Shown here: positions 46,274 through 55,522 of the stretch, piece after piece
Position numbering within the stretch: the first letter of the stretch is position 1
Layout: the number at the start of each line of letters is the position of its first letter
NCBI RefSeq assembly: GCF_025685685.1
Contig: NZ_JAGSYH010000002.1
Span: 358,768-422,767, forward strand
DNA length: 64,000 nucleotides
Direction of reading: 5' to 3'
Source of the DNA: Acidicapsa dinghuensis
Lineage (GTDB): Bacteria; Acidobacteriota; Terriglobia; Terriglobales; Acidobacteriaceae
Program-made: the position numbers and the translations under genes
Notes under the pieces: model-generated
Told to the model about the DNA's origin: nothing
What the model saw: the letters and a program-made list of their open reading frames with translations, nothing else
Databases searched by the model: none

Positions 46274-47413
46274 CTACTTCTTCGGCCGCTTGTAAAACGG
46301 TGTCGGCACCTGCTTTGCCCGCACCTTGTTTGTGCGCACCTGCACGAAAACATCTTCTTTGCTTTCGGCCACCGCAGCCGGCACGTAGGCATAGGCGATG
46401 TTGGTCTTCAGGAATGGTGCAGGCGATCCGCTGGTAATAGAACCGATCTCTTCACCAGCCGCGTTAAAGACGGGATAGCCATCGCGCGCGATGCCCCGCT
46501 CCACCATCTCAAGCCCCACAAGCTTGCGTATAGGGCCGCCGGAGTCTTTGACCGCCTGCAATGCTTCGCGTCCCAGGAAATCGGAATCCTTTTCGAGCTT
46601 CAGCCAGCGGTCGAGGCCCGCTTCAAAGGCATTGGTCTGCTCGGTGATCTCGTGCTCATAGAGCGGCATGCCCGCTTCAAGACGCAGCGTATTGCGCGCT
46701 CCCAGGCCGCATGGAATGATGCCAAACTCAGCGCCCGCCTCCATGATTGCGTCCCAGGCTTTCTCGCTCGTCGCCACATCCGAAGGGACATAGATCTCGA
46801 ATCCGTCTTCGCCGGAATAGCCTGTGCGCGCGATCATTGTGTTGTGAATACCAGCAACCTGGCCCCAGGTAAACCAATAATTCTTGATCCCGGCGAGATC
46901 TACCTTGGTGAGCTTCTGCAGCGTCTCCGGAGCTCGCGGCCCTTGAATGGCTAGCTGAGAATAGTACGTGGAATAGTTGCTCACGTGTGCGCCCTGCATA
47001 GCGCCCACTTGCTTGCGAATCCAGGCGAAGTCTTTGTCTGTGGTGCCGGCGTTGACTACCAGCAGATAGTCATTGTCACCAAGTTTGTGGACAAGGATGT
47101 CATCAACGAACGTGCCTTCGGGCGTGAGCAGTGCGGAATATTGCGCCTGCCCGTTCTTGAGACGTGAGGCATCGTTCATCGTGATACGCTGGACGGCCGC
47201 GAGGGAGTTGGGCCCGCGGAACTGGATCTCGCCCATGTGACTTACATCGAACAGCCCCACACCGGTACGCACGGCCATGTGCTCTGCGATCAGCCCCGAG
47301 TACTCGACCGGCATGTCCCAGCCGCCGAAATCGACCATCTTGGCCTTAAGCTTGCGGTGGGTCGCGTTCAGCGCGGTCTGTTTCAGTGCAGGAGTTGTAG
47401 TGGGCGTTGCCAT
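46274..47413 (-). CDS. gcvT: Aminomethyltransferase (glycine cleavage T protein)
   Basis: Transfers the methylene group from lipoyl-GcvH to tetrahydrofolate, releasing ammonia. 379 residues from ATG 47413 (GAGG nine bases upstream), against a longer open frame to 47602. Typical: MVDFGGWDMPVEY, VGLFDVSHMGEI, TGYSGEDGFEIYVP and the C-terminal barrel ending in VPTPFYKRPK. It lies 3.8 kb from gcvH/gcvPA/gcvPB on the same strand, with unrelated genes on the other strand between, so it is a separate unit. Confidence 0.96.
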   Translation of the reverse strand: MATPTTTPALKQTALNATHRKLKAKMVDFGGWDMPVEYSGLIAEHMAVRTGVGLFDVSHMGEIQFRGPNSLAAVQRITMNDASRLKNGQAQYSALLTPEGTFVDDILVHKLGDNDYLLVVNAGTTDKDFAWIRKQVGAMQGAHVSNYSTYYSQLAIQGPRAPETLQKLTKVDLAGIKNYWFTWGQVAGIHNTMIARTGYSGEDGFEIYVPSDVATSEKAWDAIMEAGAEFGIIPCGLGARNTLRLEAGMPLYEHEITEQTNAFEAGLDRWLKLEKDSDFLGREALQAVKDSGGPIRKLVGLEMVERGIARDGYPVFNAAGEEIGSITSGSPAPFLKTNIAYAYVPAAVAESKEDVFVQVRTNKVRAKQVPTPFYKRPKK

Positions 47414-47594
47414 GATGATCACCTCGCAGGAACGGGAGCAATTTTTGACGGCTGCACGAAGCACTTGCTTCCGGCCGATCTTCCTGTACCTTAAGTGAAG
47501 ATAGGGATTTCGGCCGCACCCGGTCAAACGAGCCTTTGACTGGGTTTCAATCTTCCCCCGCTGGCGAGCTTCGCCACTCGACCCTGGAGATACA

Positions 47595-47798
47595 TTGCTC
47601 ATGAGCGATAAGATTCGCGGCGCGCTCGCGATCTTTGTTGGCGCCTTCGGCCTCTTCCGCAGTTATCAGCTCTGGCATGCCGGCGTTCGAGGCTGGAATC
47701 CGCCATTGCTGCTGCTTGCCGGACTTGTGCTGATCGTCCTCGGAAGCTGGCGACTGCGCAAGAAGCGGGTCGATGTGCGCTCGGACTTGTTACAGTAG
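47595..47798 (+). CDS. Small membrane protein (about 65 aa)
   Basis: Two hydrophobic helices: GALAIFVGAFGLFRSYQLW and LLLLAGLVLIVLGSWRL, ending in a basic tail RKKRVDVRSDLLQ. Not recognised. GGAG lies five bases before TTG 47595; ATG 47601 is the alternative. It starts divergently from gcvT and is followed 21 bases later by the TMEM175-like gene on the same strand. Confidence 0.65.
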   Translation: MLMSDKIRGALAIFVGAFGLFRSYQLWHAGVRGWNPPLLLLAGLVLIVLGSWRLRKKRVDVRSDLLQ

Positions 47799-47819
47799 CG
47801 AACACATGATGGAGGCGAT

Positions 47820-48449
47820 TTGCCGGCGGCGCTCTATAACGCAATCCAGGGACGCAGCAACGAGCGGCTGGCCGCGCTGAGCGATGGCATCTTTGCCGTC
47901 GCCATGACGCTATTGGTGCTCGACATCCACATTCCTTCCGCTGAAGCCATCCACTCCGAGGCTGCTCTATGCCACGCGCTTTTGGCGCTTGGTCCCCAAT
48001 GGATTGCTTACCTGATGAGCTTTTTGACGCTAGGCATCTTCTGGGCCGGGCAGCAGACGCAGCTCAACCATTTCCGCGAGGGAGCGCGCGATCTGACCTG
48101 GATTCATCTCGGGTTTCTTTTCACCATTACGCTGATGCCGCTGACCACGCGCCTGCTGGCGGAATTTATCGAGTATCGCTCGGCACTCATTCTGTACTGG
48201 CTCAACATTCTGTTACCCGGCCTGATGCTGCTGTGGAGCTGGACCTACGCGACGCACCACGAACTGATCAAGAGCGAGACACCGCCCGAGGTGCATGGCG
48301 CAATCTGCCGGCGCATCCTGATCGCTCAGGGCCTGTATGCCTTTGGAGCGCTGCTCTGCGTCTTCAGCAATTATGTGAGCATTGCGTTCATCGTTCTTAT
48401 CCAGTTGAACTATGCGATTGCGCCACGAGTGGGAAAGCGGCTGGGCTAG
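47820..48449 (+). CDS. TMEM175-family potassium channel-like protein (DUF1211)
   Basis: 209 residues, about six helices. The family signature R-x-x-x-F-S-D-G-x-F-A appears as RLAALSDGIFAVAMTLLVLD: the Phe before Ser-Asp is Leu. Bacterial members form tetrameric K+ channels; activity here is inferred. The start is TTG at 47820 with GGAGG four bases before; no in-frame ATG fits. Probably co-transcribed with the small membrane protein upstream. Confidence 0.85.
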   Translation: MPAALYNAIQGRSNERLAALSDGIFAVAMTLLVLDIHIPSAEAIHSEAALCHALLALGPQWIAYLMSFLTLGIFWAGQQTQLNHFREGARDLTWIHLGFLFTITLMPLTTRLLAEFIEYRSALILYWLNILLPGLMLLWSWTYATHHELIKSETPPEVHGAICRRILIAQGLYAFGALLCVFSNYVSIAFIVLIQLNYAIAPRVGKRLG

Positions 48450-48569
48450 AGCCAGGTCGAAATCGGTCTGAGATCTTCACTTTTTTTTTAACCGCAACTC
48501 AAAGCGCAAAATCCCGTTAGTACAAGTGAAAGCGGCAGCTATGCAATCGATCCGCCGCAAGGAGACTTT

Positions 48570-48725
48570 ATGACTATGAGTTCTTTAGCGCTTTACTTTC
48601 GCGGATGGCACGGAGGCGGTCGTGGTGGTGCAGAATTTTTACTAATTCTGCTGGGACTGGGATTTGCCGGATTGGTTGTATGGGCGATTGAGCGTAGCAG
48701 TCGGCCGAAAATTTATCGCTCTTAA
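48570..48725 (+). CDS. Single-span small protein (51 aa)
   Basis: Short gene with an excellent initiation region: AAGGAG six bases before the ATG. Product: MTMSSLALYFRGWHGGGRGG, then one membrane helix AEFLLILLGLGFAGLVVWAI and a basic end RSSRPKIYRS. No family recognised. It has no overlapping gene on either strand, which supports it as a true gene. The hydrophobic helix with a positive tail suggests an inner-membrane protein with the C-terminus inside. Confidence 0.7.
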   Translation: MTMSSLALYFRGWHGGGRGGAEFLLILLGLGFAGLVVWAIERSSRPKIYRS

Positions 48726-48761
48726 AAATCCCTTAAGCAGGGCCCACAATTGGAAGCTGCA

Positions 48762-49316
48762 CTACCTGATCATGATCTTACCCCCAGGCTGCATCTCGAA
48801 TTCTGGCTCGGACAGCGTGGTTGTGAATTCGACACCATGTTGAGAAAGTTCCCATCGGAGCCGTCGCAGGCCAGCTAGGGGAAAGGTACGCTCCAGCTCT
48901 ATGCTATTTCCGTTGTGCCATAGGCTAAGAACGCAGGTTCGTGCGAGACCGCCATGTGCTTTAAAATACCCGCCCAGGTCTGTGAGTGCGTTCCGGGGAT
49001 AAACACTCGGAGCTCCTAATGGAATCCGGAACCAGGTGCGCTGCATCCGGATAACGTCCGATTCGATTTCCATTTCCACCCTTGCCACCATGGGAACGAT
49101 CACAAACCAACTGGTGATGACAATAGAAAGGGATCCTCCCCACAGCAGGCTCAAGATCATTCCGTTGACAGAAAGTACGCTCAAGAGGATAACTGGCGTA
49201 AGCACAGCACCTGTACTGAGCAGTAGGGTTATGACTGTACCTGCTCGACTGGAAAGAAAACGAAGACGCAAGACGTCGCCTTGTTTGTCGAGAATAAAGT
49301 CGGGACGAGGAGGCAT
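48762..49316 (-). CDS. Hypothetical two-span membrane protein downstream of the mutase
   Basis: 184 residues. Two adjacent helices (about 25-45 and 52-75: TVITLLLSTGAVLTPVILLS; GMILSLLWGGSLSIVITSWF), then a soluble beta-rich domain (about 80-184: VIRMQRTWFRIPLGAPSVYP ... SIELERTF) that resembles a PH-like fold. Not recognised further. It begins 2 bases after the methylmalonyl-CoA mutase stop, so it is translated from the same message. Confidence 0.7.
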   Translation of the reverse strand: MPPRPDFILDKQGDVLRLRFLSSRAGTVITLLLSTGAVLTPVILLSVLSVNGMILSLLWGGSLSIVITSWFVIVPMVARVEMEIESDVIRMQRTWFRIPLGAPSVYPRNALTDLGGYFKAHGGLARTCVLSLWHNGNSIELERTFPLAGLRRLRWELSQHGVEFTTTLSEPEFEMQPGGKIMIR

Positions 49317-49318
49317 GG

Positions 49319-50875
49319 TTAGATGCTAACGCTTTCGCGATATTCGCCGAAGACAGAGCGGAGCGTATCAGCGATCTCGCCTACTGTGGCTAGGGCTTCC
49401 ACGGCTTGCACGATGTACGGCATGAGGTTCTCTTCGAACCTGGCTGCATGCTGGAGCTGACTCAGGGCATCCTGCCATGGATGTTGGTCGCGCTTAACGC
49501 GCAGAGCACGGACGCGATCGATCTGGTGCCGCTCTAGTTCAGGATCGAGACGTTCGATCTTGGGCGCGGATTGCTCTTCGTTTATGAATTTGTTGACGCC
49601 GACGACGGTTGTTTCGCCTGCGTCAACTTTGCGCTGCCACTCGTAGGCCGCGGCCTGAATCTGGCGCTGCACCCATCCTGACTCGACGGCCCGGATTGGA
49701 CCGCCCATTGCTTCGATTTGCGTGAAAAGGGTTTCGGCTTCGGCCTCCAGTCCGTCCGTCAATGCTTCGACGTAGTACGAGCCGCCTAAAGGATCGACTA
49801 CCTGCGGCACCCCACTCTCGTGTGCGATGATCTGCTGCGTGCGCAGCGCGATGCGGGCAGCCTGCTCGGTGGGCAGCGCCAGCGCTTCGTCATAGCCGTT
49901 GGTGTGCAGGCTTTGTGTGCCGCCGAGCACCGCCGACAGGGCTTCGAGCGTAGTGCGGACGATATTGTTTTCAGGCTGCTGCGCGGTGAGCGTCGAGCCG
50001 GCGGTCTGGGTGTGAAAACGCAGCATCCACGACCGCGGATTCTGCGCGCCGTAACGCTCGCGCATCCAGCGCGCCCAGATGCGGCGTGCGGCGCGGAATT
50101 TGGCTACTTCTTCAAAAAGGTTCGAATGCGCATTGAAGAAGAAGCTGAGGCGCGGCGCGAAGCTGTCGATGGCGAGGCCGGCGGCAAGAGCGGCATCGAC
50201 ATAGGCGCGGCCATTGGCGAGGGTAAACGCTAGCTCCTGCGCCGCGGTGCACCCTGCCTCGCGCATGTGGTAGCCGCTGATAGAGATGGTGTTCCACTCG
50301 GGAACATGCTGACCGGCCCAGGCGATCAGGTCAGTGGTAAGCCGCATTGCCGGGGCCACGGGATAGATGTACGTACCGCGAGCGATGTACTCCTTCAGGA
50401 TGTCATTCTGCACCGTCCCTGAGAGCTTGCGCACTTCCGCGCCGCTGCGTTTTGCCGCTGCCACGTAAAGCGCCAGAAGCGTGCTGGCTGTGGCGTTGAT
50501 GGTCATCGACGTCGAGACCTGATCGAGCCGAATACCCGCGAAGAGCCGCTCCATGTCTTCGAGCGAGCTGATGGCAACGCCGACACGGCCTACTTCCCCG
50601 AGAGCCATCGGTGAGTCGGAGTCATAGCCGGTCTGCGTGGGCAGATCGAAGGCCACACTCAGGCCGCTGGTGCCCTGCGAAAGCAAATAGTGATAGCGCT
50701 TGTTCGATTCCTCGGCGTCACCCATGCCAGCGTACTGGCGCATAGTCCACAACCGGCCGCGGTACATGGTGGGCTGAATGCCCCGGGTGTAGGGGTATTC
50801 GCCGGGGAGTTGGCTCTTGAGATCACTTTGTAAATCTGCGGATGTATAAACAGATTTTGTTGGATCAGGTTTCAT
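49319..50875 (-). CDS. Methylmalonyl-CoA mutase-type large subunit, barrel only
   Basis: 518 residues covering the TIM-barrel substrate domain of B12-dependent acyl-CoA mutases ([55 protein letters not shown]). The C-terminal cobalamin-binding domain (DxHxxG) is absent, so a separate small subunit must exist elsewhere, as in the two-chain mutases. Whether the substrate is methylmalonyl-CoA or isobutyryl/hydroxyisobutyryl-CoA is not certain. ATG 50875 is used rather than a GTG at 50926. Followed without gap by an unknown membrane protein. Confidence 0.88.
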   Translation of the reverse strand: MKPDPTKSVYTSADLQSDLKSQLPGEYPYTRGIQPTMYRGRLWTMRQYAGMGDAEESNKRYHYLLSQGTSGLSVAFDLPTQTGYDSDSPMALGEVGRVGVAISSLEDMERLFAGIRLDQVSTSMTINATASTLLALYVAAAKRSGAEVRKLSGTVQNDILKEYIARGTYIYPVAPAMRLTTDLIAWAGQHVPEWNTISISGYHMREAGCTAAQELAFTLANGRAYVDAALAAGLAIDSFAPRLSFFFNAHSNLFEEVAKFRAARRIWARWMRERYGAQNPRSWMLRFHTQTAGSTLTAQQPENNIVRTTLEALSAVLGGTQSLHTNGYDEALALPTEQAARIALRTQQIIAHESGVPQVVDPLGGSYYVEALTDGLEAEAETLFTQIEAMGGPIRAVESGWVQRQIQAAAYEWQRKVDAGETTVVGVNKFINEEQSAPKIERLDPELERHQIDRVRALRVKRDQHPWQDALSQLQHAARFEENLMPYIVQAVEALATVGEIADTLRSVFGEYRESVSI

Positions 50876-50942
50876 CACAGTCAGATCGTTTATCGGAAGC
50901 TGAGTGTAACAGCTTGTCAGGTACACATGCTGACTTGGATGG

Positions 50943-51389
50943 TTATTTGCGCTGCGCTCTCCAAAACGCGCTCACGCACAAATAGCAGAAGACCACAGTC
51001 ATTCCCACGGCAATGAGGAAGTGCGTATGCTGCGGACCGGCGGCGTAACTCAGCCTTGTGCGCCATATATCGATTGCGAAGTACAGACCGAAGAGACCGA
51101 AGAAGAATCCCGTTACCTCAAGCCACAGAATGCCGCCCACACGGCCAAAGGGTCGCAGAAAACCGCCGATGCCGCGGCCCAGATTGCGCGTTGCGGCTCC
51201 GGCGGCTCTGCCATTCTTACGGCTGTTGGCTGGGGAGTAGATCGCCGGCTGCGACGCAGGACCAGGTGCATTGGGGACTGCATGTGATTTTGCCTGCGCG
51301 GAGGCTGCTGCTCGTTGCTGAGCAATGCGTCCGGCGACACGGACGCCAATTCCCAGCCGCTTTCCCATCTCTTCGGGCTTCATCTGCAT
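50943..51389 (-). CDS. Hypothetical protein with basic N-terminus and two C-terminal membrane helices
   Basis: About 148 residues: residues 1-75 are Ala/Arg/Gly-rich ([20 protein letters not shown]), then [20 protein letters not shown] and [20 protein letters not shown] form two helices. Not recognised. ATG 51389 or 51383 is the likely start; longer frame is open to 51437. It lies 67 bases upstream of the mutase gene on the same strand, so it may be part of that unit. Confidence 0.65.
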   Translation of the reverse strand: MQMKPEEMGKRLGIGVRVAGRIAQQRAAASAQAKSHAVPNAPGPASQPAIYSPANSRKNGRAAGAATRNLGRGIGGFLRPFGRVGGILWLEVTGFFFGLFGLYFAIDIWRTRLSYAAGPQHTHFLIAVGMTVVFCYLCVSAFWRAQRK

Positions 51390-51676
51390 CTGAAGTTTAG
51401 CAGTGTCCGCGGCTCGCGGCTGTCTTGGGCACATCAACCTGTGAGGCCGCCGGAGCTCTAGACCACGGTCCCGGCAAAAGGAGTTGATGTTGGTGATTCG
51501 CCGTCACTTCCGTGGGTAAGACACGTTGACTGTCGCAAACGGTACTGATTTCCCACACGCGGATACCGGTTGGCAGTTGCTCCAACCGCCGGTGAGAAGT
51601 AAGGTAAAAGGATATTAGCCGTGCCCGAGCTGGTCCCCGCTGTAGCATCGGGGCGCAGTCCATGCCGGAGGGAAAA

Positions 51677-51982
51677 ATGAACCCACGCATGCACCCTCGC
51701 TTGCGCGAACTGATCCAGCAGCTTGGAGAGGCCATCCACGAATCCGTCACCGAATCTGAGCAGATCGCCGGTGTTGTGCAAAACATCCGCCGCCATGGCT
51801 TTGATGTAATGCTGATGCTGGAAGCGACGATTGGCCTGAATGATCTTTCAGAAGATGCCGGCGAAGGCGCTGTCGATGCAGAAGAGACAGAAGCAGAGGC
51901 GGAAACGGGCGCGTTCACCACGCATGACGTGAACTTTCTCAAGTCGCTGAGGATTTCTGTCGAAGGCGATGAGGAAGAATAA
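51677..51982 (+). CDS. Small acidic hypothetical protein (101 aa)
   Basis: Residues 1-45 are helical (MNPRMHPRLRELIQQLGEAI; ESEQIAGVVQNIRRHGFDVM), then an acidic stretch ending in SVEGDEEE. Not recognised. GGAGG lies 5 bases before ATG 51677. It stands alone upstream of glgC, with a 324-base gap before it reaches that gene. Confidence 0.65.
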   Translation: MNPRMHPRLRELIQQLGEAIHESVTESEQIAGVVQNIRRHGFDVMLMLEATIGLNDLSEDAGEGAVDAEETEAEAETGAFTTHDVNFLKSLRISVEGDEEE

Positions 51983-52306
51983 AGCCTGAGAGGTCTGAAA
52001 CGCTGACCGCAGGTAGACACAAGCCACAGGTCCTCAACTGTGTGCGCTCTTTTGCATTGCTCTGAACCACATGTGAACGGCACACTACCCTTCCTTCCCA
52101 AACCCGGCATCTATTGTTTCGTCTGGCTTCGGTGGAACTGCGGCAGAGTGGCGCAATGATTTCGAATCACCAGCTGTCACATCGCTGTGGTATTCTCCCC
52201 CGTCTAGTGGCATTCAGGTTTTTCTGGTTCGCCGGATAACCTTTGTACCGGATCACGAAATAGCCGGGCACAGAACGAGACCACTTCAGTAAACGGGAGA
52301 ATTGTC
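51983..52306. other. Intergenic region upstream of glgC
   Basis: 324 bases, no credible gene. Likely to contain the glgC promoter and leader; GGGAGAATT before the ATG is its ribosome site. No riboswitch or clear -35/-10 is visible. Confidence 0.35.
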
Positions 52307-53566
52307 ATGTCCATGAAAGATACCCTTGGAGTGCTTTTGGCCGGCGGCGCCGGCGAGCGGCTTTTTCCTCTTACCCGCGACCGCGCCAAACCCGCGGTAC
52401 CCTTTGGCGGCCACTACCGCATCATCGATATCACTCTCTCAAACTGCATCAACTCGGGCCTCCGCCGGGTCTACATCATGACCCAGTACAAAGCGCTCTC
52501 GCTGAACCGCCATATCCGCGAAGGCTGGACGGGCATCGTTGCGCAGGAGCTTGGCGAGTTCTTCGAGATTCTGCCGCCGATGCAGCGCACCGGCGCGAAC
52601 TGGTACATGGGCACGGCAGACGCCGTTTATCAGAACATTTATTCCATCGGCTCGGAACAGCCGAAGTACGTCATCATTCTCTCCGGCGACCACATTTACA
52701 AAATGGACTACAGCCGGATGCTGGATCACCACATCGCGACCAAGGCTGAGGCCACGCTGGCCACTCTCCCGATCGCTCCCGATGAAGTCTCCCGCTTCGG
52801 CGTTGTAGAAGTCAGCCAAAGCGGCGAAATCATGGGCTTTGAAGAGAAGCCCAAATCAACCTCGTTCCGATCTCCGTTCAACCCCAACGCGGTCGATGCT
52901 TCAATGGGTATTTACATCTTCAATACCGAAACTCTGCTCAAAGAACTGATTGCCGACGCGGAAGATCCAAACTCGAAGCACGACTTTGGCCACAACATCC
53001 TGCCCAACATTCTGGGCAAGAAGAAGATGGTGGCTTACAACTTCGTGGACGAAAACCGGCAGCAGGCGCTATACTGGCGCGACGTAGGAACGCTGGATGC
53101 CTACTACGATGCCAATCTGGACCTCTGCTCGGTTTCTCCCACCTTCAATCTTTACGACAAGCACTGGCCTCTTCGCACCCGCGTCCGCCAGTATCCGCCA
53201 GCAAAATTTGTCTTTGGCGAGCCGGGACGTACCGGCAAAGCCGTGAACTCGGTCATTACCGCCGGCGTGATCATCTCCGGCGCGGAGGTTCTGAATTCCG
53301 TGCTGTCGCAGGATGTGCGCGTCAATTCGTACTCCGAAGTTGACTCCAGCATCATATTCAGCCATGTGAATATTGGGCGGCATTGTCGGATTCGCCGGGC
53401 GATCATCGATCGTGATGTTCAGATTCCCGAAGGAACAGTCATCGGCTATGACCAGGTGGAGGACAAGCGGCGGTATTTCGTAACTCCGTCGGGGCTGACG
53501 ATCGTCACGCGCGACCGGTCGCTGTTCGAGAACCCGGTTGAGCCGGAGTTCCAGCAGCGGTATTGA
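52307..53566 (+). CDS. glgC: Glucose-1-phosphate adenylyltransferase
   Basis: Makes ADP-glucose from glucose-1-phosphate and ATP for glycogen synthesis. 419 residues. N-terminal pyrophosphorylase domain with GGAGERLFPLTRDRAKPAVPFGG (about 12-34, split signature), YMGTADAVYQN and FGVVEV; C-terminal left-handed beta-helix (about 300-400, hexapeptide repeats around VNSYSEVDSSIIFSHVNIG). It starts at ATG 52307 and ends at a strong terminator; no other glg gene is in the window. Confidence 0.96.
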   Translation: MSMKDTLGVLLAGGAGERLFPLTRDRAKPAVPFGGHYRIIDITLSNCINSGLRRVYIMTQYKALSLNRHIREGWTGIVAQELGEFFEILPPMQRTGANWYMGTADAVYQNIYSIGSEQPKYVIILSGDHIYKMDYSRMLDHHIATKAEATLATLPIAPDEVSRFGVVEVSQSGEIMGFEEKPKSTSFRSPFNPNAVDASMGIYIFNTETLLKELIADAEDPNSKHDFGHNILPNILGKKKMVAYNFVDENRQQALYWRDVGTLDAYYDANLDLCSVSPTFNLYDKHWPLRTRVRQYPPAKFVFGEPGRTGKAVNSVITAGVIISGAEVLNSVLSQDVRVNSYSEVDSSIIFSHVNIGRHCRIRRAIIDRDVQIPEGTVIGYDQVEDKRRYFVTPSGLTIVTRDRSLFENPVEPEFQQRY

Positions 53567-53611
53567 CACGCAATCAGTCTCTTAAAACTTCGAATCTTCT
53601 TTGTTTACAGC

Positions 53612-53658
53612 CGCCATGCAGATTATGTGCTGAGATCGCATAATCTGCATGGCGTTTT
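53612..53658 (+). terminator. Terminator of glgC
   Basis: CGCCATGCAGATTATG (53612-53627) pairs perfectly with CATAATCTGCATGGCG (53639-53654) around an 11-base loop, then TTTT. 16-bp stem, 45 bases past the glgC stop. Confidence 0.92.
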
Positions 53659-53715
53659 CCTTCCCTTTGCCAATAAGCTCCGCTTGATCGCCGACAGCAC
53701 CGGTCAGGATCTTAC

Positions 53716-53741
53716 GGAACTAACCAGCATCAACCTCCGTA
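53716..53741 (+). promoter_or_regulatory. Candidate ECF sigma-factor promoter of the sigma/anti-sigma operon
   Basis: GGAACT (53716-53721), spacer of 16, CGTA (53738-53741), matching the general ECF pattern G-A-A-C, 16-17 bases, C-G-T-A. If real, the operon is autoregulated and has a leader of about 270 bases before the ATG at 54018. The remaining DNA of the 450-base gap from glgC holds only the glgC terminator. Confidence 0.45.
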
Positions 53742-54017
53742 CCTCTTTGCATGGCATGCGCAGGTACAATGAGTTGGTTCCAAACTGGTTGCGCGATCCC
53801 GCAGCGGGACGCGGCCAGTGGCAGCCACCGTCCGGCAGCCATCCACCGCGAAATTGGTGAGCGGGCTAAATCAGGCACGCCCTGGCGATCAGATGCAGGG
53901 CCAGTGGGGCCGACGAAAGGACCCATCGGGCCAACCAATCCGGCGCACCGGCAGTCTTCCGGTTCAGCCGCTGGGGCGTCTCCGCAGATTCACGGGGCCA
54001 GGGAGATCAGGCAGGGC

Positions 54018-54626
54018 ATGGAGGCGCAAGGCAAAGTGGAACCAGACTGGTCCGACGTCGTTCGCCGGTGCCTCTCAGGAGAGTCCCCTGCCTGGAGCGA
54101 ACTGGTTCGCGCGCACCATCGCAAGGTGTATTCGCTCTGCTACCGGTTCACCGGTTCGGGCACGGATGCCGAGGATCTGACTCAGGACGTTTTCGTCAAA
54201 ATTTACGCCAATCTTTCCAGCTTCGATATGGCTCGCGGCAGCCTGCAGGTCTGGATCACGACCATGACCCGCAATTTGCTCGTCGATCATTTCCGTCGAA
54301 CAAAAAATCTGCGTGCGACTGATTCACTGGATGAAGGCTGGGACGAAACCGGTGAACTGCGGCCCATCGACCGGCTCGAATCCCACGGCCCGACACAACA
54401 CGATATGGCCGCAAAGCGCGAACTGGCCAAGATGGTACAGCAGGCGCTGGCGCAGGTTTCACCAGAGCTACGCGAGGCCGTTATACTACGGGACCTGCAG
54501 GACATGGATTACAAGGAGATCGCCCAGGTGCTGAATATCCCTGAAGGCACAGTGAAGTCCCGTATCAGCCGAGGACGCGCGGAACTTGCGCGGCTCCTGG
54601 AACGTAACAAAAAGGAGGTGATGTAG
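54018..54626 (+). CDS. ECF-type RNA polymerase sigma factor
   Basis: 202 residues with sigma region 2 (VRAHHRKVYSLCYRFTGSGTD, then AEDLTQDVFVKIYANL) and region 4 (ELREAVILRDLQDMDYKEIA; VLNIPEGTVKSRISRGRAEL), without regions 1 and 3. The frame is open from 53751, but its first 89 residues look non-coding; ATG 54018 begins right where the family does. It directs RNA polymerase to stress promoters; its own promoter probably lies at 53716-53741. The next gene is its anti-sigma factor, 2 bases on. Confidence 0.9.
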   Translation: MEAQGKVEPDWSDVVRRCLSGESPAWSELVRAHHRKVYSLCYRFTGSGTDAEDLTQDVFVKIYANLSSFDMARGSLQVWITTMTRNLLVDHFRRTKNLRATDSLDEGWDETGELRPIDRLESHGPTQHDMAAKRELAKMVQQALAQVSPELREAVILRDLQDMDYKEIAQVLNIPEGTVKSRISRGRAELARLLERNKKEVM

Positions 54627-54628
54627 TC

Positions 54629-55522
54629 ATGGTAGAACGTCTCAACATTCCGAACTCTCCAGCCTGCGGACAGTGGGAGACACTGCTGGCCGATGCGCTG
54701 GACGGTCTGCTGAGGCCGGAGGATGAAGCCACCTTCTCCAATCACATGGCTACCTGCGCCCCCTGCACCGAGATGTTCGAGCAGGCTCGGCGAGGCCGTG
54801 AATGGCTTGAATTCCTCAGCCCAGAACCAGAGGTCCCGGCCGGCCTTCTGGATAAGATCCTGGCCGAGACCGGACACGGAAAGATCGATACGACGCGGCT
54901 GGCAGTTGCCGGCGGCGGACAGATTCCCGGAAATGTCGTGCCTTTAGTCCCGGCATGGCAGCGCCCCGGTCTGGCGGCACGTTTGCGTCGCTTTGCCGAA
55001 CCTCGGTTGCTGATGACAGCGGCGATGGCCTTCTTCTCCATCGGCCTGACCCTCAGCATGACGGGGGTACGCATCACCGGAATCAAGATGGCCGATCTGC
55101 GGCCCTCAACAGTGCGCTCGCAACTGGAAAAGCGCATCGCCACAGCCTCGACACCGATCATCCGCTATTACGACCATCTCCGCTTTGTCTACGAGATGGA
55201 ATCCACCATGCGGCAGATTCGCCAGTCGCGCGAAACTGAGCAGCAAAGCCAGCCGAATGGCCAGAGCACAAGCCCTGATGGCCAGACGAAACGAAAGGAC
55301 GGCGGCTCAAACCTGAACCCTAAAGACGCTCCACAGCAGACGGTAAACCCTCCGGAAAGCCCGTGGAGCGCCCAACTTGAAGAGGCGGCGCTGGAAACTG
55401 AGCGCCCTCTCGCATCGCTTTCCCAGAATCTTCAGGGCTTTTCCAAACACAGTGAGGCATCGGAATCAATCGACGAACCCGTGTTGGCAACGCCGGAACG
55501 GAGCAAGCCATGCCTTGCGTAA
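54629..55522 (+). CDS. Membrane-bound zinc anti-sigma factor (ZAS type)
   Basis: 297 residues. The zinc anti-sigma motif is complete: Cys13, His39, Cys43, Cys46 (C-x25-H-x3-C-x2-C). It binds the sigma factor in the cytoplasm. One membrane helix at about 127-150 (LLMTAAMAFFSIGLTLSM) anchors it; the outside part is Gln/Ser/Pro-rich. An ideal ribosome site AAGGAGGTGAT overlaps the end of the sigma gene. The last 13 bases overlap the next gene. Confidence 0.9.
   Translation: MVERLNIPNSPACGQWETLLADALDGLLRPEDEATFSNHMATCAPCTEMFEQARRGREWLEFLSPEPEVPAGLLDKILAETGHGKIDTTRLAVAGGGQIPGNVVPLVPAWQRPGLAARLRRFAEPRLLMTAAMAFFSIGLTLSMTGVRITGIKMADLRPSTVRSQLEKRIATASTPIIRYYDHLRFVYEMESTMRQIRQSRETEQQSQPNGQSTSPDGQTKRKDGGSNLNPKDAPQQTVNPPESPWSAQLEEAALETERPLASLSQNLQGFSKHSEASESIDEPVLATPERSKPCLA

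Noticed and set aside
47414..47600. Glycine riboswitch upstream of gcvT
   Set aside because: Read on the minus strand; no conserved aptamer core, only a short GC-rich hairpin.
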